DNA of 13,836 nucleotides from Jingweiarchaeum tengchongense (GCA_038874075.1 JAVZDD010000014.1:1-13836), one strand, 5' to 3'; positions 5,874 to 12,705 are shown, counted from the first letter of the stretch. Made by a program: numbers and translations. Notes: a model not told the origin generated them from the sequence alone.

Positions 5874-6739
5874 CCACCCCCAGCTTTTTGTTGATTATTA
5901 TGTTTGCCTTTAATGTTCGCGATCAAAAGCATGATAGCTAATACGACGCCAACCACAACAGCGCCACCAACCGCCAGGCTTGTTACAACTGCAGGAGCAT
6001 TTTTACCAATAGCATTTGCAACTGCAACTGTAGCATTTTTAATTACGACAGTGAGATTAGAAAACGCGATAATTGCTACAATTGTTCCAACAATTACCAT
6101 TGCAATGATAATTGCATCCAGAATTGGGCCTCCATATCTATTACTACCAGTTTTTGAGACGAATTGTAAAGGGGCTGCGTTGGGTAGCGGAACGGCTGAT
6201 ACAAGCCATGTGGCACCATCTACGAATTGATACCCTGCTTTGTCTCCTGTCCCAGTTATAACGTTGATCTGATCTATTTGAAAATATTGCACCTGCCAGT
6301 TCTGCGCGGCTAATTTAGATTGAATATTTGATTGTATTTGTTGTAAAGTATCGCTATCAAAAACATTTTGCGAATTATTTGTCTCAGTGGCCGTTCCGGT
6401 TGCTAACGCATTCAAGGCAGCTTGAATATCAGTATTCGGCTTGTAAAAATCAGCTATATATTGATTATTTTCAAACTGTGATATTTGTTGTGATACGGGT
6501 AATTGCAAATATTTTGCTACCATCGAAATAGTAGCAGCGCGACTTTCATTGGCAGTCTTAATTAAAGAAGCTGCAACCTGGTTATTTCCAAGAAAAATTG
6601 GATCAGCCCAATTGTACGCACTTGCAAGTCCTCGAACTGCAAACTCAAACATAGTAGGGCTTGTAATTGATTGAGTAGCGGAGACTGTTTCAAGCCCAGC
6701 TATATTAAAATTTCCGCCTTCGAATTTAACCTGGGTCAT
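5870..6739 (-). CDS. Protein with two C-terminal membrane segments (289 aa), probable virion protein
   Basis: The N-terminal 200 residues are soluble, rich in Gln, Asn, Ala and Thr, with helical stretches (for example SDTLQQIQSNIQSKLAAQNW near 127-146) and a beta-rich part before the membrane. Segments at about 208-226 (DAIIIAMVIVGTIVAIIAF) and 250-275 span the membrane as a hairpin, ending in a short hydrophilic tail. The start lies behind AGGGAG and overlaps the previous gene by 14 nt. There is no signal peptide. The position among the presumed morphogenesis genes suggests a virion membrane or DNA-delivery protein. I do not recognise the family. Confidence 0.75.
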   Translation of the reverse strand: MTQVKFEGGNFNIAGLETVSATQSITSPTMFEFAVRGLASAYNWADPIFLGNNQVAASLIKTANESRAATISMVAKYLQLPVSQQISQFENNQYIADFYKPNTDIQAALNALATGTATETNNSQNVFDSDTLQQIQSNIQSKLAAQNWQVQYFQIDQINVITGTGDKAGYQFVDGATWLVSAVPLPNAAPLQFVSKTGSNRYGGPILDAIIIAMVIVGTIVAIIAFSNLTVVIKNATVAVANAIGKNAPAVVTSLAVGGAVVVGVVLAIMLLIANIKGKHNNQQKAGGG

Positions 6740-7034
6740 TTGGATTTTCTCCCTTCAGGATTTTTTGCTGTCTTTGGATATTTTGAATTTGATCTTGTGC
6801 TGATATATTTGATTTGTTCTGCTGAATTCTTAACTGAACAGGAAATTTGAAATACTTTTCTACGATAGTTTTATCCACAAAAATTGGCGCAAATCCTATG
6901 ATCGCATTTCTATCTGATTCTTCAACACTCATGAACCATCCCGTCAAGGCAGATGGAATGAGGCCAGGCAATCCAAGATAAACAAATTGATCTTGTTGAT
7001 CTGGCTTATCAAATGGATTGATGATCTCAGCCAT
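6726..7034 (-). CDS. Small protein of unknown function (102 aa)
   Basis: The ATG at 7032-7034 is chosen because a GGGGGGG ribosome site precedes it and the product then begins MAEIINPFDKPDQQDQF. The upstream extension of 16 codons is only the other frame of the preceding gene. The middle part (QFVYLGLPGLIPSALTGWFM) is hydrophobic but broken by Pro and Gly, so a peripheral or amphipathic region is more likely than a true membrane helix. The C-terminal 40 residues are a Gln/Asn-rich helix. It overlaps both neighbours (8 and 14 nt), which suggests that the three products are made together. The family is not recognised. Confidence 0.7.
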   Translation of the reverse strand: MAEIINPFDKPDQQDQFVYLGLPGLIPSALTGWFMSVEESDRNAIIGFAPIFVDKTIVEKYFKFPVQLRIQQNKSNISAQDQIQNIQRQQKILKGENPNDPG

Positions 7035-8286
7035 TTGTTTTCCCCCCCTTCTTCGCTTTGTACCATATCCATGCAAAAGCACCTATTATTGCTACTGCAC
7101 CAACGCCAACCATCCACAACCATGATGTATTTGACTTTTCAGCAGATACTCCTGCAGCAATATCTTGTAATTCTGTACCATACAGTTGTAGATTTTGGCT
7201 CACAGTGATAAGTTGAGCATGTACTTGTGTTAAGTCAAGTCCAGGGAAATTTTGACCAAGTACGTTACTGATGATTTTAATAATAGTATTGAGCACATCG
7301 AGCATCTTATTTACATCTATTCCGATTGTGTTGATCTGAGTGTTCATAGTTTGCATCGTACTTGCGGCAAGCGTAATCTCAGCTGCCCAATAATTCGACA
7401 AATTATATAACATCGTCACATATGATGTAATTGATTGCATATCTGCTCTAATCTGAGTCGCAGTCATAGAAGTATTTCCAGCCGTAAACTCTGCTATATC
7501 GTTATTTGCATTAGCTATGACAGTTCCGAAAGATGAGCTGAAATACTGATTCCACACGACAAACTGTTGAGATAGCCCGATCACATTACTTAGATTCGTT
7601 GATGATAAACTTGCATTAGTCAATGCACTGACAACTTGATTAAGCACGTCAGGTGTAACTGTAGCTGATACAAGTTTTGAAATTGATGATGGGATTCCTG
7701 TTTGACTGTTGCCCAACGCGGACATTAGCACTTGATAATTGCTATTCCACGCCGAAATATCACTTGTTATGTTTGATTGATAACCTTGCAAAGCGGTTAA
7801 TAATTGATTAGTCGTCTGACCGTTACTAACTTGCGTAGATATCAGTTGCTGTATCTGAGTATTACTCAAAAGATTAGTCAACGTTGAATTTGCACTTGTA
7901 ATATTGCTAATGATCGTTTGAACAGATGTTAATGCTGTGTTTAGTTTGTTGTTGTAAGTAATCCAATTGCCTTGTAGAAATGAGTTTAATTGATTTAAGT
8001 CGCTGTTTAAAATATTTTTGTTGCTATTCCAATTCTGAATAAAATCTTTCATGCTTTTGTTCAATCCTGACAATGCATTGAGACTGCTTGTTATGAGACT
8101 CAGATTTGTAGTTATGTTTGTTTGAGCGGCAGTAAGTGGAGAAGTTTGATTAAGCCAACTCTGTGCTGTGCTTTGAATCTGATTCATATCAGTTGATAAT
8201 GTTGCTATGTATTTCCCTACATCCTTTGCCTGGGCAGATAAATTCTTAGTACTATTATTGTATACTGTCATGTTATAGAGTTTCAT
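7027..8286 (-). CDS. Long Ser/Thr/Asn/Gln-rich helical protein with C-terminal membrane anchor, candidate spike or entry protein
   Basis: The protein has 419 residues, with an ATG behind AGGAGAT. Nearly the whole length is low in charge and built of helical heptad-like segments rich in Leu, Ile, Ser, Thr, Asn and Gln (for example ISNITSANSTLTNLLSNTQI near 127-146). A single membrane helix, WLWMVGVGAVAIIGAFAWIWY, lies at about 389-409, followed by a basic tail KAKKGGKTNG. There is no N-terminal signal peptide. This layout fits a long helical stalk or bundle anchored by its C-terminus, as in a receptor-binding spike, a membrane-fusion or DNA-injection protein, or a pore former. It is the first large gene after the replication block. 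The function is inferred from architecture only. Confidence 0.8.
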   Translation of the reverse strand: MKLYNMTVYNNSTKNLSAQAKDVGKYIATLSTDMNQIQSTAQSWLNQTSPLTAAQTNITTNLSLITSSLNALSGLNKSMKDFIQNWNSNKNILNSDLNQLNSFLQGNWITYNNKLNTALTSVQTIISNITSANSTLTNLLSNTQIQQLISTQVSNGQTTNQLLTALQGYQSNITSDISAWNSNYQVLMSALGNSQTGIPSSISKLVSATVTPDVLNQVVSALTNASLSSTNLSNVIGLSQQFVVWNQYFSSSFGTVIANANNDIAEFTAGNTSMTATQIRADMQSITSYVTMLYNLSNYWAAEITLAASTMQTMNTQINTIGIDVNKMLDVLNTIIKIISNVLGQNFPGLDLTQVHAQLITVSQNLQLYGTELQDIAAGVSAEKSNTSWLWMVGVGAVAIIGAFAWIWYKAKKGGKTNG

Positions 8287-8297
8287 AATATCATCTC

Positions 8298-8489
8298 CTA
8301 TTCTTCAATCTCATCACGATACATGTAATCAGAGATGAAGAGATTGATCTCGTCTCTGATGATAGTCAAACGCTTTTTTTCTTCTTTACTTATTGAATAC
8401 ATTCGCTTTGTAAGTATTTGTGTCATCTGATCTGCTATTTTTCCAAGTTCATGAATTACTTTGTCGTCATGCATATTCTGATACCTCAT
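8298..8489 (-). CDS. Small helical protein (63 aa), unknown
   Basis: It starts at an ATG that overlaps the stop of the sliding clamp gene (ATGA), so the two are coupled. The product is highly charged and predicted to be all helical (KVIHELGKIADQMTQILTKR, then SKEEKKRLTIIRDEINLFI), probably a short coiled coil, with an acidic C-terminus. No family is recognised. A partner or regulator of the clamp is possible from position only. Confidence 0.7.
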   Translation of the reverse strand: MRYQNMHDDKVIHELGKIADQMTQILTKRMYSISKEEKKRLTIIRDEINLFISDYMYRDEIEE

Positions 8490-9964
8490 ATTCTGATTGG
8501 CATAATGATTGCAAAGGTTTTAGCGGGACTATCTGGTTTAATAATAAGCGGTTTTTGTAAGCCCACGAACTCAAAAATAACACGAAATTCTGAATTCGTG
8601 CCATATCCATACGAAGAGAATAATTTCAGTGGTTGCATCAAGAATTCAGGGTGAAATGCAACCTTAAAATCTTCATCATTAGTATCTTCATTCTTATAGG
8701 TATTTAGTTCAATGTGAATTGGTACTTTTACTTCGGACATCCCTATCTCACTGTTTTTAACGCTGAGTATGAGGTTTTCTTGGTCCTTTTTTAACAGTGT
8801 AAGAAAAACGATTTGATCTTTTTTAGCGTAATTACTTGCAAGGGATCGGAGCGCATCGTACATTGCATTCGCCTTCAGATCCATGCGAATTTGAATATCT
8901 TCGTCTTTTGGAATTACGTGACTGATGTTCGGAAACTGATCATCAATCTTTTTCACAATTAATTGCACTTCTCCAACTCTAAATTCTACGTACTTTTCCA
9001 TAGCATAGATTTCTACTGCTGTATTTTTTATTTCAGCAAGAATATCTATAAGAGCATAGATATCTTCACTTCGCAGCAAAAACTTGTATGGCTTTTCGTT
9101 CTTGACTATATATTCCAAACGCGCAAGTCTGAATCCGTCTGTTGCTGTAAGAACTAACTTACCATTTTCAATCTCGAAATTAGCCGCATGCAGACTTTTA
9201 ATGGTTGGATCATCGTTTTGAGCATATTCAATACTGCGTAACAACATTCTGAGACTATTTCCGTCGATTTGTATTACATGCTCGATGTTCTGAGCTTCTT
9301 CAGACTTTATGTTTGCTGGAAATTCTTCAGTACCCATCACATACACATTAGATGACAGGCCATCGCTGAAGTTAATAACAACTTGGTTATTCTTTACTGC
9401 AAAACTTGCAGTTTTAGATTTATTTGTTGCAAATAATGTCAGCAATGTGCTGAATTTTGCAACAAATGGAGTGATATCACCATGCCATTTTGGAACAGAG
9501 ATGTTAATCCATGTTTCCCCATCCGTCCGTATCAATTCAACTTTATCTTGCTCAAAATTCATTTCGAACATATCGTTTAAAATTGCTTTCCTCGACTGTT
9601 TATTATTAATTACTTTGAGCAGTTTGAGATATTTATTCATGCCCGCGACTGAAACAGTGTTATCTTGTGTGATTACTTCCTCTTGTCGCACAAGCGGCTT
9701 TTTTTGCACTTCAGATCTCTGAGCATGTCCAGAATTTACTATCTCTTCTACGTTTTGCTCCGGATGCAAATCTTGATAAATTTCGTCTTTGAGAGATTTT
9801 CGTGCGAATGCCGAGATGGATTCATCTTCGCGAGTTGCTTCCTCTTTGACCTTTTCTTTGAAAGTTTCCGTAACTGCTGCCGTTACGCTTTTATTTAATC
9901 TTTCGACAGTACTCTTTTTAGGCTCTTCCTTAGGTACTACTACAACCTTTTTTCCCATTTTCAT
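8486..9964 (-). CDS. dnaN: DNA polymerase III sliding clamp (beta) with an N-terminal ribbon-helix-helix-like domain
   Basis: The product has 492 residues, against about 370 for a normal clamp. Residues 103-492 are a divergent beta clamp: TATDGFRLARLE at 273-284 matches the conserved ATDGHRLA motif, QFPNI at 343-347 the usual FPNI/FPDY site, and the C-terminus AIIMPIRI the usual MPMRL ending. The extra N-terminus has Lys-rich residues 1-23, then about 24-62 (NKSVTAAVTETFKEKVKEEA and SISAFARKSLKDEI), which has the strand-helix-helix pattern of Arc/CopG-type DNA-binding domains, then a linker to about 102. The clamp would ring DNA and hold a polymerase; the added domain could target it to a site. 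GGAG lies 3 nt before the first ATG and 9 nt before the second (9958), so translation may start at either. No polymerase gene is seen here. Confidence 0.9.
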   Translation of the reverse strand: MKMGKKVVVVPKEEPKKSTVERLNKSVTAAVTETFKEKVKEEATREDESISAFARKSLKDEIYQDLHPEQNVEEIVNSGHAQRSEVQKKPLVRQEEVITQDNTVSVAGMNKYLKLLKVINNKQSRKAILNDMFEMNFEQDKVELIRTDGETWINISVPKWHGDITPFVAKFSTLLTLFATNKSKTASFAVKNNQVVINFSDGLSSNVYVMGTEEFPANIKSEEAQNIEHVIQIDGNSLRMLLRSIEYAQNDDPTIKSLHAANFEIENGKLVLTATDGFRLARLEYIVKNEKPYKFLLRSEDIYALIDILAEIKNTAVEIYAMEKYVEFRVGEVQLIVKKIDDQFPNISHVIPKDEDIQIRMDLKANAMYDALRSLASNYAKKDQIVFLTLLKKDQENLILSVKNSEIGMSEVKVPIHIELNTYKNEDTNDEDFKVAFHPEFLMQPLKLFSSYGYGTNSEFRVIFEFVGLQKPLIIKPDSPAKTFAIIMPIRI

Positions 9965-9974
9965 ATACTCCTTT

Positions 9975-10115
9975 CTATAATACAGTACTTATGAAACCAA
10001 ATAAAAGAATTAAAATTGCATATGCACCAGTAATCCATCCTATGAGTGCGTTATGTGAAAATAAAAAAGATATTATCAATACGAGATATCCAAGCCAGAT
10101 CATAACGTATGTCAT
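9975..10115 (-). CDS. Tiny membrane protein (46 aa)
   Basis: The ATG at 10113-10115 is preceded by GAGGAGGAAATAAA, a strong ribosome site located in the end of the gene upstream; the stop of that gene and this start are separated by one base. The product (MTYVMIWLGYLVLIISFLFS and so on) is almost entirely hydrophobic, with two membrane segments at about 4-20 and 25-44 around a short polar turn (SHNALIG). Its stop lies just before the ribosome site of the clamp gene. The function is unknown. A holin-like or superinfection role is possible. Confidence 0.65.
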   Translation of the reverse strand: MTYVMIWLGYLVLIISFLFSHNALIGWITGAYAILILLFGFISTVL

Positions 10116-10116
10116 T

Positions 10117-10260
10117 TTATTTCCTCCTCTGTTTTCTGTGCTTTTTTCTTAACCATCCATCTATTACATCTTTCATTGTCATAGCAATGTCGATGACAAA
10201 AACAAACGGAAAAACAATAATTGCAAGTACATAATAAACAATAAGAAATTTTAAATCCAT
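10117..10260 (-). CDS. Tiny membrane protein with a basic tail (47 aa)
   Basis: It begins MDLKFLIVYYVLAIIVFPFV. One hydrophobic segment covers about residues 4-28, followed by an amphipathic stretch and a strongly basic C-terminus (LRKKHRKQRRK). The start lacks an obvious strong ribosome site; it overlaps the stop of a possible 28-aa upstream frame, which may couple translation. The stop is one base before the next small membrane gene. Its size and layout, one membrane helix with a positively charged cytosolic tail, are coherent, but no family is recognised. Confidence 0.55.
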   Translation of the reverse strand: MDLKFLIVYYVLAIIVFPFVFVIDIAMTMKDVIDGWLRKKHRKQRRK

Positions 10261-10337
10261 AACGTCGTATATATAATGTTACAAGTGGTAAAGGAAGTAG
10301 TAAAATTAAAATAATAAAATGAATAATCGTAAATCAT
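10251..10337 (-). CDS. Possible leader peptide (28 aa)
   Basis: An ATG at 10335-10337 follows GAGGTGGGAGT, a fair ribosome site, and opens a 28-codon frame rich in Tyr, Phe and Thr that ends inside the start of the next gene. Its composition is mostly what AT-rich DNA would give. Its likely value is to bring ribosomes to the start at 10260. Low confidence as a functional protein. Confidence 0.3.
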   Translation of the reverse strand: MIYDYSFYYFNFTTSFTTCNIIYTTLWI

Positions 10338-10356
10338 ACTCCCACCTCTTCCGTAA

Positions 10357-10387
10357 GCCTTCCGCCGCGCTAATACAAGCGGAAGGC
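10357..10387. other. Perfect 9-bp hairpin just after the HU gene
   Basis: GCCTTCCGC (10357-10365) and GCGGAAGGC (10379-10387) are perfect inverted repeats around a 13-nt loop, 13 bp past the HU stop. No T-tract follows on the minus strand, so it is not a standard Rho-independent terminator. A partial terminator, an RNA-stabilising stem or a protein-binding site would all fit. Confidence 0.6.
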
Positions 10388-10400
10388 ATGATGTTCAGCT

Positions 10401-10673
10401 TTATTTAACAGCAGATTTAAATGCTTTTCCAGCCCGAAACTTCGGTGCTTTTTTTGCTGGAATATTTATTGCTTTGCCACTTTGTGGGTTTCTGCCTTTC
10501 CGTGCCGATCTTTTAACAGATGCAAAAGTTCCAAATCCTACAAGTTGTACTTTGTCGCCTTTAGCAACTTCAGAAATTATGCTACTCATTAAAGCTTGAA
10601 TTACACCATTTACCTCCTTTTTGGAATATCCAGCTGTTTCTGATACTTTACTGATTAGCTCTGTCTTGTTCAT
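10401..10673 (-). CDS. hup: HU-family histone-like DNA-binding protein
   Basis: The protein has 90 residues, the normal HU length. It starts MNKTELISKVSETAGYSKKE, with the conserved GFGTF at 46-50, the flexible arm with RNPQSG at 61-66 carrying the proline (P63) that inserts between base pairs, and the ending FRAGKAFKSAVK. HU dimers bind and bend DNA without strict sequence preference and assist origin opening and genome compaction. The gene overlaps the 96-aa gene by 26 nt and has GGAGG before its ATG. Element-encoded HU could serve replication from the presumed origin at 12150-12440 or package the genome. The family is certain; which of these roles applies is inferred. Confidence 0.95.
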   Translation of the reverse strand: MNKTELISKVSETAGYSKKEVNGVIQALMSSIISEVAKGDKVQLVGFGTFASVKRSARKGRNPQSGKAINIPAKKAPKFRAGKAFKSAVK

Positions 10674-10938
10674 TTTTGTTACCTCCTTTTGTGATTTTAT
10701 ATGGTACTAATGAAAGAGAAATGGGATGCATGTTATCAAATCGTTCGGTATCCCATTGACCACCAATTGCTATTATTTCATCGCGCAGAAGGAAAAGTTT
10801 TTCTTCTGGCACGATATATATAACAGATTTCCCATGATAACCAACTCTGTCGTATTTGCTACACAGAATTTTCACTTGTTGATCGCTTAAAGTACCTCGG
10901 ATGATATTTGTTATCATCGATCTTGTATATCCGACCAT
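10648..10938 (-). CDS. Hypothetical protein (96 aa)
   Basis: The ATG at 10936-10938 follows GGAGGATCAA, with the ribosome site overlapping the stop of the 51-aa gene. The protein starts MVGYTRSMITNIIRGTLSDQ and has mixed helix and strand character with a YIVPEEKLFLLRDEI stretch at about 41-55 and a Lys/Asn/Gln-rich tail. It has no membrane segment and no motif I recognise. Its place between the RHH protein and HU, within one transcript, suggests a role in DNA replication or its control. Confidence 0.7.
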   Translation of the reverse strand: MVGYTRSMITNIIRGTLSDQQVKILCSKYDRVGYHGKSVIYIVPEEKLFLLRDEIIAIGGQWDTERFDNMHPISLSLVPYKITKGGNKNEQDRANQ

Positions 10939-10948
10939 TTGATCCTCC

Positions 10949-11104
10949 TTATTTTTTGTTGATTGTCAGATTGATCAGATTCTCAAGTGCATCAGAAATG
11001 CTCATGTTATGACTTTCGGCATAATTCGTTAATTTATTCATTGCAGTTTTACTGAGTTTCACAGAAATTACTGGATTTTCTTGATTAGTCTGCCCACGAG
11101 ACAT
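10949..11104 (-). CDS. Small ribbon-helix-helix (CopG/Arc-like) protein, 51 aa
   Basis: The product begins MSRGQTNQENPVISVKLSKT. The pattern is a strand VISVKLS (12-18), a helix TAMNKLTNYAESHN (20-33), the turn MSIS and a second helix DALENLINLTIN, which is the RHH fold of CopG/Arc repressors. RHH proteins bind DNA as dimers through the paired strands. The start overlaps the end of the helicase-loader gene by 20 nt, with AAGGATGG as ribosome site. It likely regulates the replication operon or copy number. A second RHH-like domain is fused to the clamp nearby. Confidence 0.75.
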   Translation of the reverse strand: MSRGQTNQENPVISVKLSKTAMNKLTNYAESHNMSISDALENLINLTINKK

Positions 11105-11906
11105 TTCTTAAATCCATCCTTTTGCTTGTCCCTTTCATTGCAACAACTACTGCATGCTGGACAAGCCTATCTTTTATTCTTTCACCTAATAACTTTTCAA
11201 ATTCATCTATCGGTAAATTAGTTGTGATAACAAGTCCTTTATTGCCTTCATTCAGATCATCGAATAATCTGAATATATTAGGCATTAGCCAATTTTGAGT
11301 GCTTTCAATTCCAAAATCATCTATACCAACAAGATCGTAATCTGCGAGTTGAGATAACTGGCTTTTTGCTTCTCCAAAATCAAGGGTTGATATCTTTGCA
11401 AGATTTGCAAATGTTGCAAGAGTACCACCCATAATAGCTTCATGGATAATTGCAGACAGCAAATGCGTTTTCCCGGTCCCGTATTTGCCGTAGATGATTA
11501 ACCATCCTCCTTGCTGCCACGCCTTTTTGCTAACGTACTTTTTGACCAAATCAAATGCAACTGGATTAGCCGCACTGTCAAAATTATTCAAACTATGCAC
11601 ACTGAGTGGTCCAAGCACACGTTGAACTCTTTGATTTCGTTTTGCCATCAGTTTTTTTTGCTGATACAATGGGCACTCGTATGTAAAGATCATATTTGCA
11701 TATTTTTCATTGATCCCATATTCGTTGAGTCCCTCACTTGTGAGTCTGTATGGGATTTTGCCATCATATGGGCAGTTTTCTTGGCAAGTCATTTTGCATT
11801 GCTCACGCAGTTGGTCTGTATTCGAGACTTGCCAAACTTGTCGTGTCATCAAAGACGGGGCCGTAAATTGCGTCGTGGAGAATATCTGCCCGAGTTTTTC
11901 TTCCAT
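11085..11906 (-). CDS. dnaC: DnaC/DnaI-type AAA+ helicase loader
   Basis: I chose the ATG at 11904-11906 because GGAGG lies 6 nt upstream; the frame is open 27 codons further without a ribosome site. The product has 273 residues. C37, C41, C45 and C78 in the N-terminal part (CKMTCQENC...YECP) could bind zinc, as in the N-terminal domain of B. subtilis DnaI. The AAA+ core has Walker A GKYGTGKTH (140-148), Walker B LVGIDDFG (192-199), sensor 1 ITTN (227-230) and a basic ERIKDRL motif (242-248) with the probable arginine finger. It would deliver the host replicative helicase to the origin bound by the upstream initiator. The two genes overlap by 104 nt, unusually long. It could recognise its helicase through the N-terminal zinc region. 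Confidence 0.9.
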   Translation of the reverse strand: MEEKLGQIFSTTQFTAPSLMTRQVWQVSNTDQLREQCKMTCQENCPYDGKIPYRLTSEGLNEYGINEKYANMIFTYECPLYQQKKLMAKRNQRVQRVLGPLSVHSLNNFDSAANPVAFDLVKKYVSKKAWQQGGWLIIYGKYGTGKTHLLSAIIHEAIMGGTLATFANLAKISTLDFGEAKSQLSQLADYDLVGIDDFGIESTQNWLMPNIFRLFDDLNEGNKGLVITTNLPIDEFEKLLGERIKDRLVQHAVVVAMKGTSKRMDLRNVSWAD

Positions 11907-12705
11907 TGTTTGCCTCCTTCCATTTCTCAACATTTTCATCGTTTCTGACAATATACTCAAACGTTGCATAGAATCTTTGGTTCTCATTTGTGCCGAGCAT
12001 ATACTCGTTCGCCAACATATGTTCTATCGCAGTTTTCAGTTCATCGGCAGAGAATGACTTCAAACGAGACAAACATTTTTGCATGAGTGCTGGACTGAGT
12101 TTTTGATGCTTGCCACTTTTTAGCAAATAGAAGTTAAAAATCTCATTCGCGATTTTTTCTTTTTCTTTCTTAGTATTATTTCTTTCTTTTTCCTTTTTTT
12201 CTTTTATTTCTTTACTTTCTTTATTTTCTTTTTCTTGTATTACTTCTTTTTCTTTGCTTTCTTGCTTTTCTTGCTTTTCTTTTTGTGCATTGTTGGGTTC
12301 AAGTGATTGGTTAACCACATTTACTAATCCTTGCTCTGCTGTCGGTGATTGGTTAACCACATTTACTAATCTTGGATCTGTTGTCTGTGATTGGTTAACA
12401 ACGTTTACCAATCCTTGCTCTGCTGTCGGTGATTGGTTAAACATTAAATAATATGTACCAGCCGAACGAGTGGTTCCCTTTTCGTATCTAATAATATGAA
12501 GATCATTCAGCCTTTTTCTTGCACGAATAAATGTCGGTTTTGAGCATTTCATGCGCTCAAGAAACCACTCGTTGGGTATATATAGAGGTTCTTGCCCTCT
12601 ATTTTTGCTGACGTAGAGTAAAGCAAAATAAAGAGCTATCTCATATGATGAAAAATAATACACAGCGTCTAACTTCCAAAAACTATTTACAAGGTCTTCT
12701 TCCAT
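11803..12705 (-). CDS. Winged-helix replication initiator, phage O/DnaD-like
   Basis: The ATG at 12703-12705 is preferred (AGGTGAGG upstream) over a GTG three codons earlier. The product has 300 residues: a winged-helix N-terminus (about 1-90, with YIPNEWFLERMKCSKPTFIR as recognition part), four NQS-ended 14-residue repeats (90-135, LVNVVNQS), a Lys/Glu-rich linker (138-185) and a helical C-terminus (186-270) with the F.Y....DENVEKW pattern seen in phage replication proteins that bind the helicase or its loader. The loader gene follows directly. The repeats and the linker coincide with iteron-like and low-melting DNA inside the gene, as in lambda O. The N-terminus presumably binds the iterons. 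The role is well supported by context; the exact family is not certain. Confidence 0.8.
   Translation of the reverse strand: MEEDLVNSFWKLDAVYYFSSYEIALYFALLYVSKNRGQEPLYIPNEWFLERMKCSKPTFIRARKRLNDLHIIRYEKGTTRSAGTYYLMFNQSPTAEQGLVNVVNQSQTTDPRLVNVVNQSPTAEQGLVNVVNQSLEPNNAQKEKQEKQESKEKEVIQEKENKESKEIKEKKEKERNNTKKEKEKIANEIFNFYLLKSGKHQKLSPALMQKCLSRLKSFSADELKTAIEHMLANEYMLGTNENQRFYATFEYIVRNDENVEKWKEANNGRKTRADILHDAIYGPVFDDTTSLASLEYRPTA
12151..12290. other. Purine/pyrimidine-skewed AT-rich segment inside the initiator gene, candidate unwinding element
   Basis: About 140 bp are almost pure T/C on the plus strand (TTTCTTTTTCTTT runs) and A/G on the minus strand. It encodes the Lys/Glu linker of the initiator and directly borders the four 42-bp repeats. 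Such easily melted asymmetric DNA next to iterons is typical of theta-type phage origins. The linker coding alone could also explain the skew. Confidence 0.5.
12303..12442. repeat. Four 42-bp direct repeats (candidate origin iterons)
   Basis: Cores beginning GTGATTGGTTAAC start at 12303, 12345 and 12387, and a shortened one (GTGATTGGTTAAA) at 12429, exactly 42 bp apart. The first two contain the perfect palindrome TGGTTAACCA. The flanking ATTTACTAATCCTTGCTCTG is also repeated. They encode 14-residue protein repeats in the initiator. The third copy differs mainly at synonymous positions. Confidence 0.9.

Noticed and set aside
9309..9722. Plus-strand 137-codon frame opposite the clamp gene
   Set aside because: No ribosome site, and it overlaps a well-supported gene on the other strand.
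10120..10330. Third minus-strand frame in the small-ORF region with a hydrophobic start and a Cys-rich middle
   Set aside because: It lacks a usable start codon (a TGA lies just upstream) and is the shifted frame of the 47-aa membrane protein.
11907..11987. Longer start for the helicase loader (27 extra residues)
   Set aside because: No ribosome site there, and the extension is simply another frame of the initiator gene.
11511..12057. Plus-strand 145- and 115-codon frames opposite the helicase loader
   Set aside because: Shadow frames of conserved AAA+ and initiator coding sequence.
12303..12442. CRISPR-like array
   Set aside because: The whole 42-bp unit is repeated, including the part that would be the spacer, and it lies inside a coding gene.
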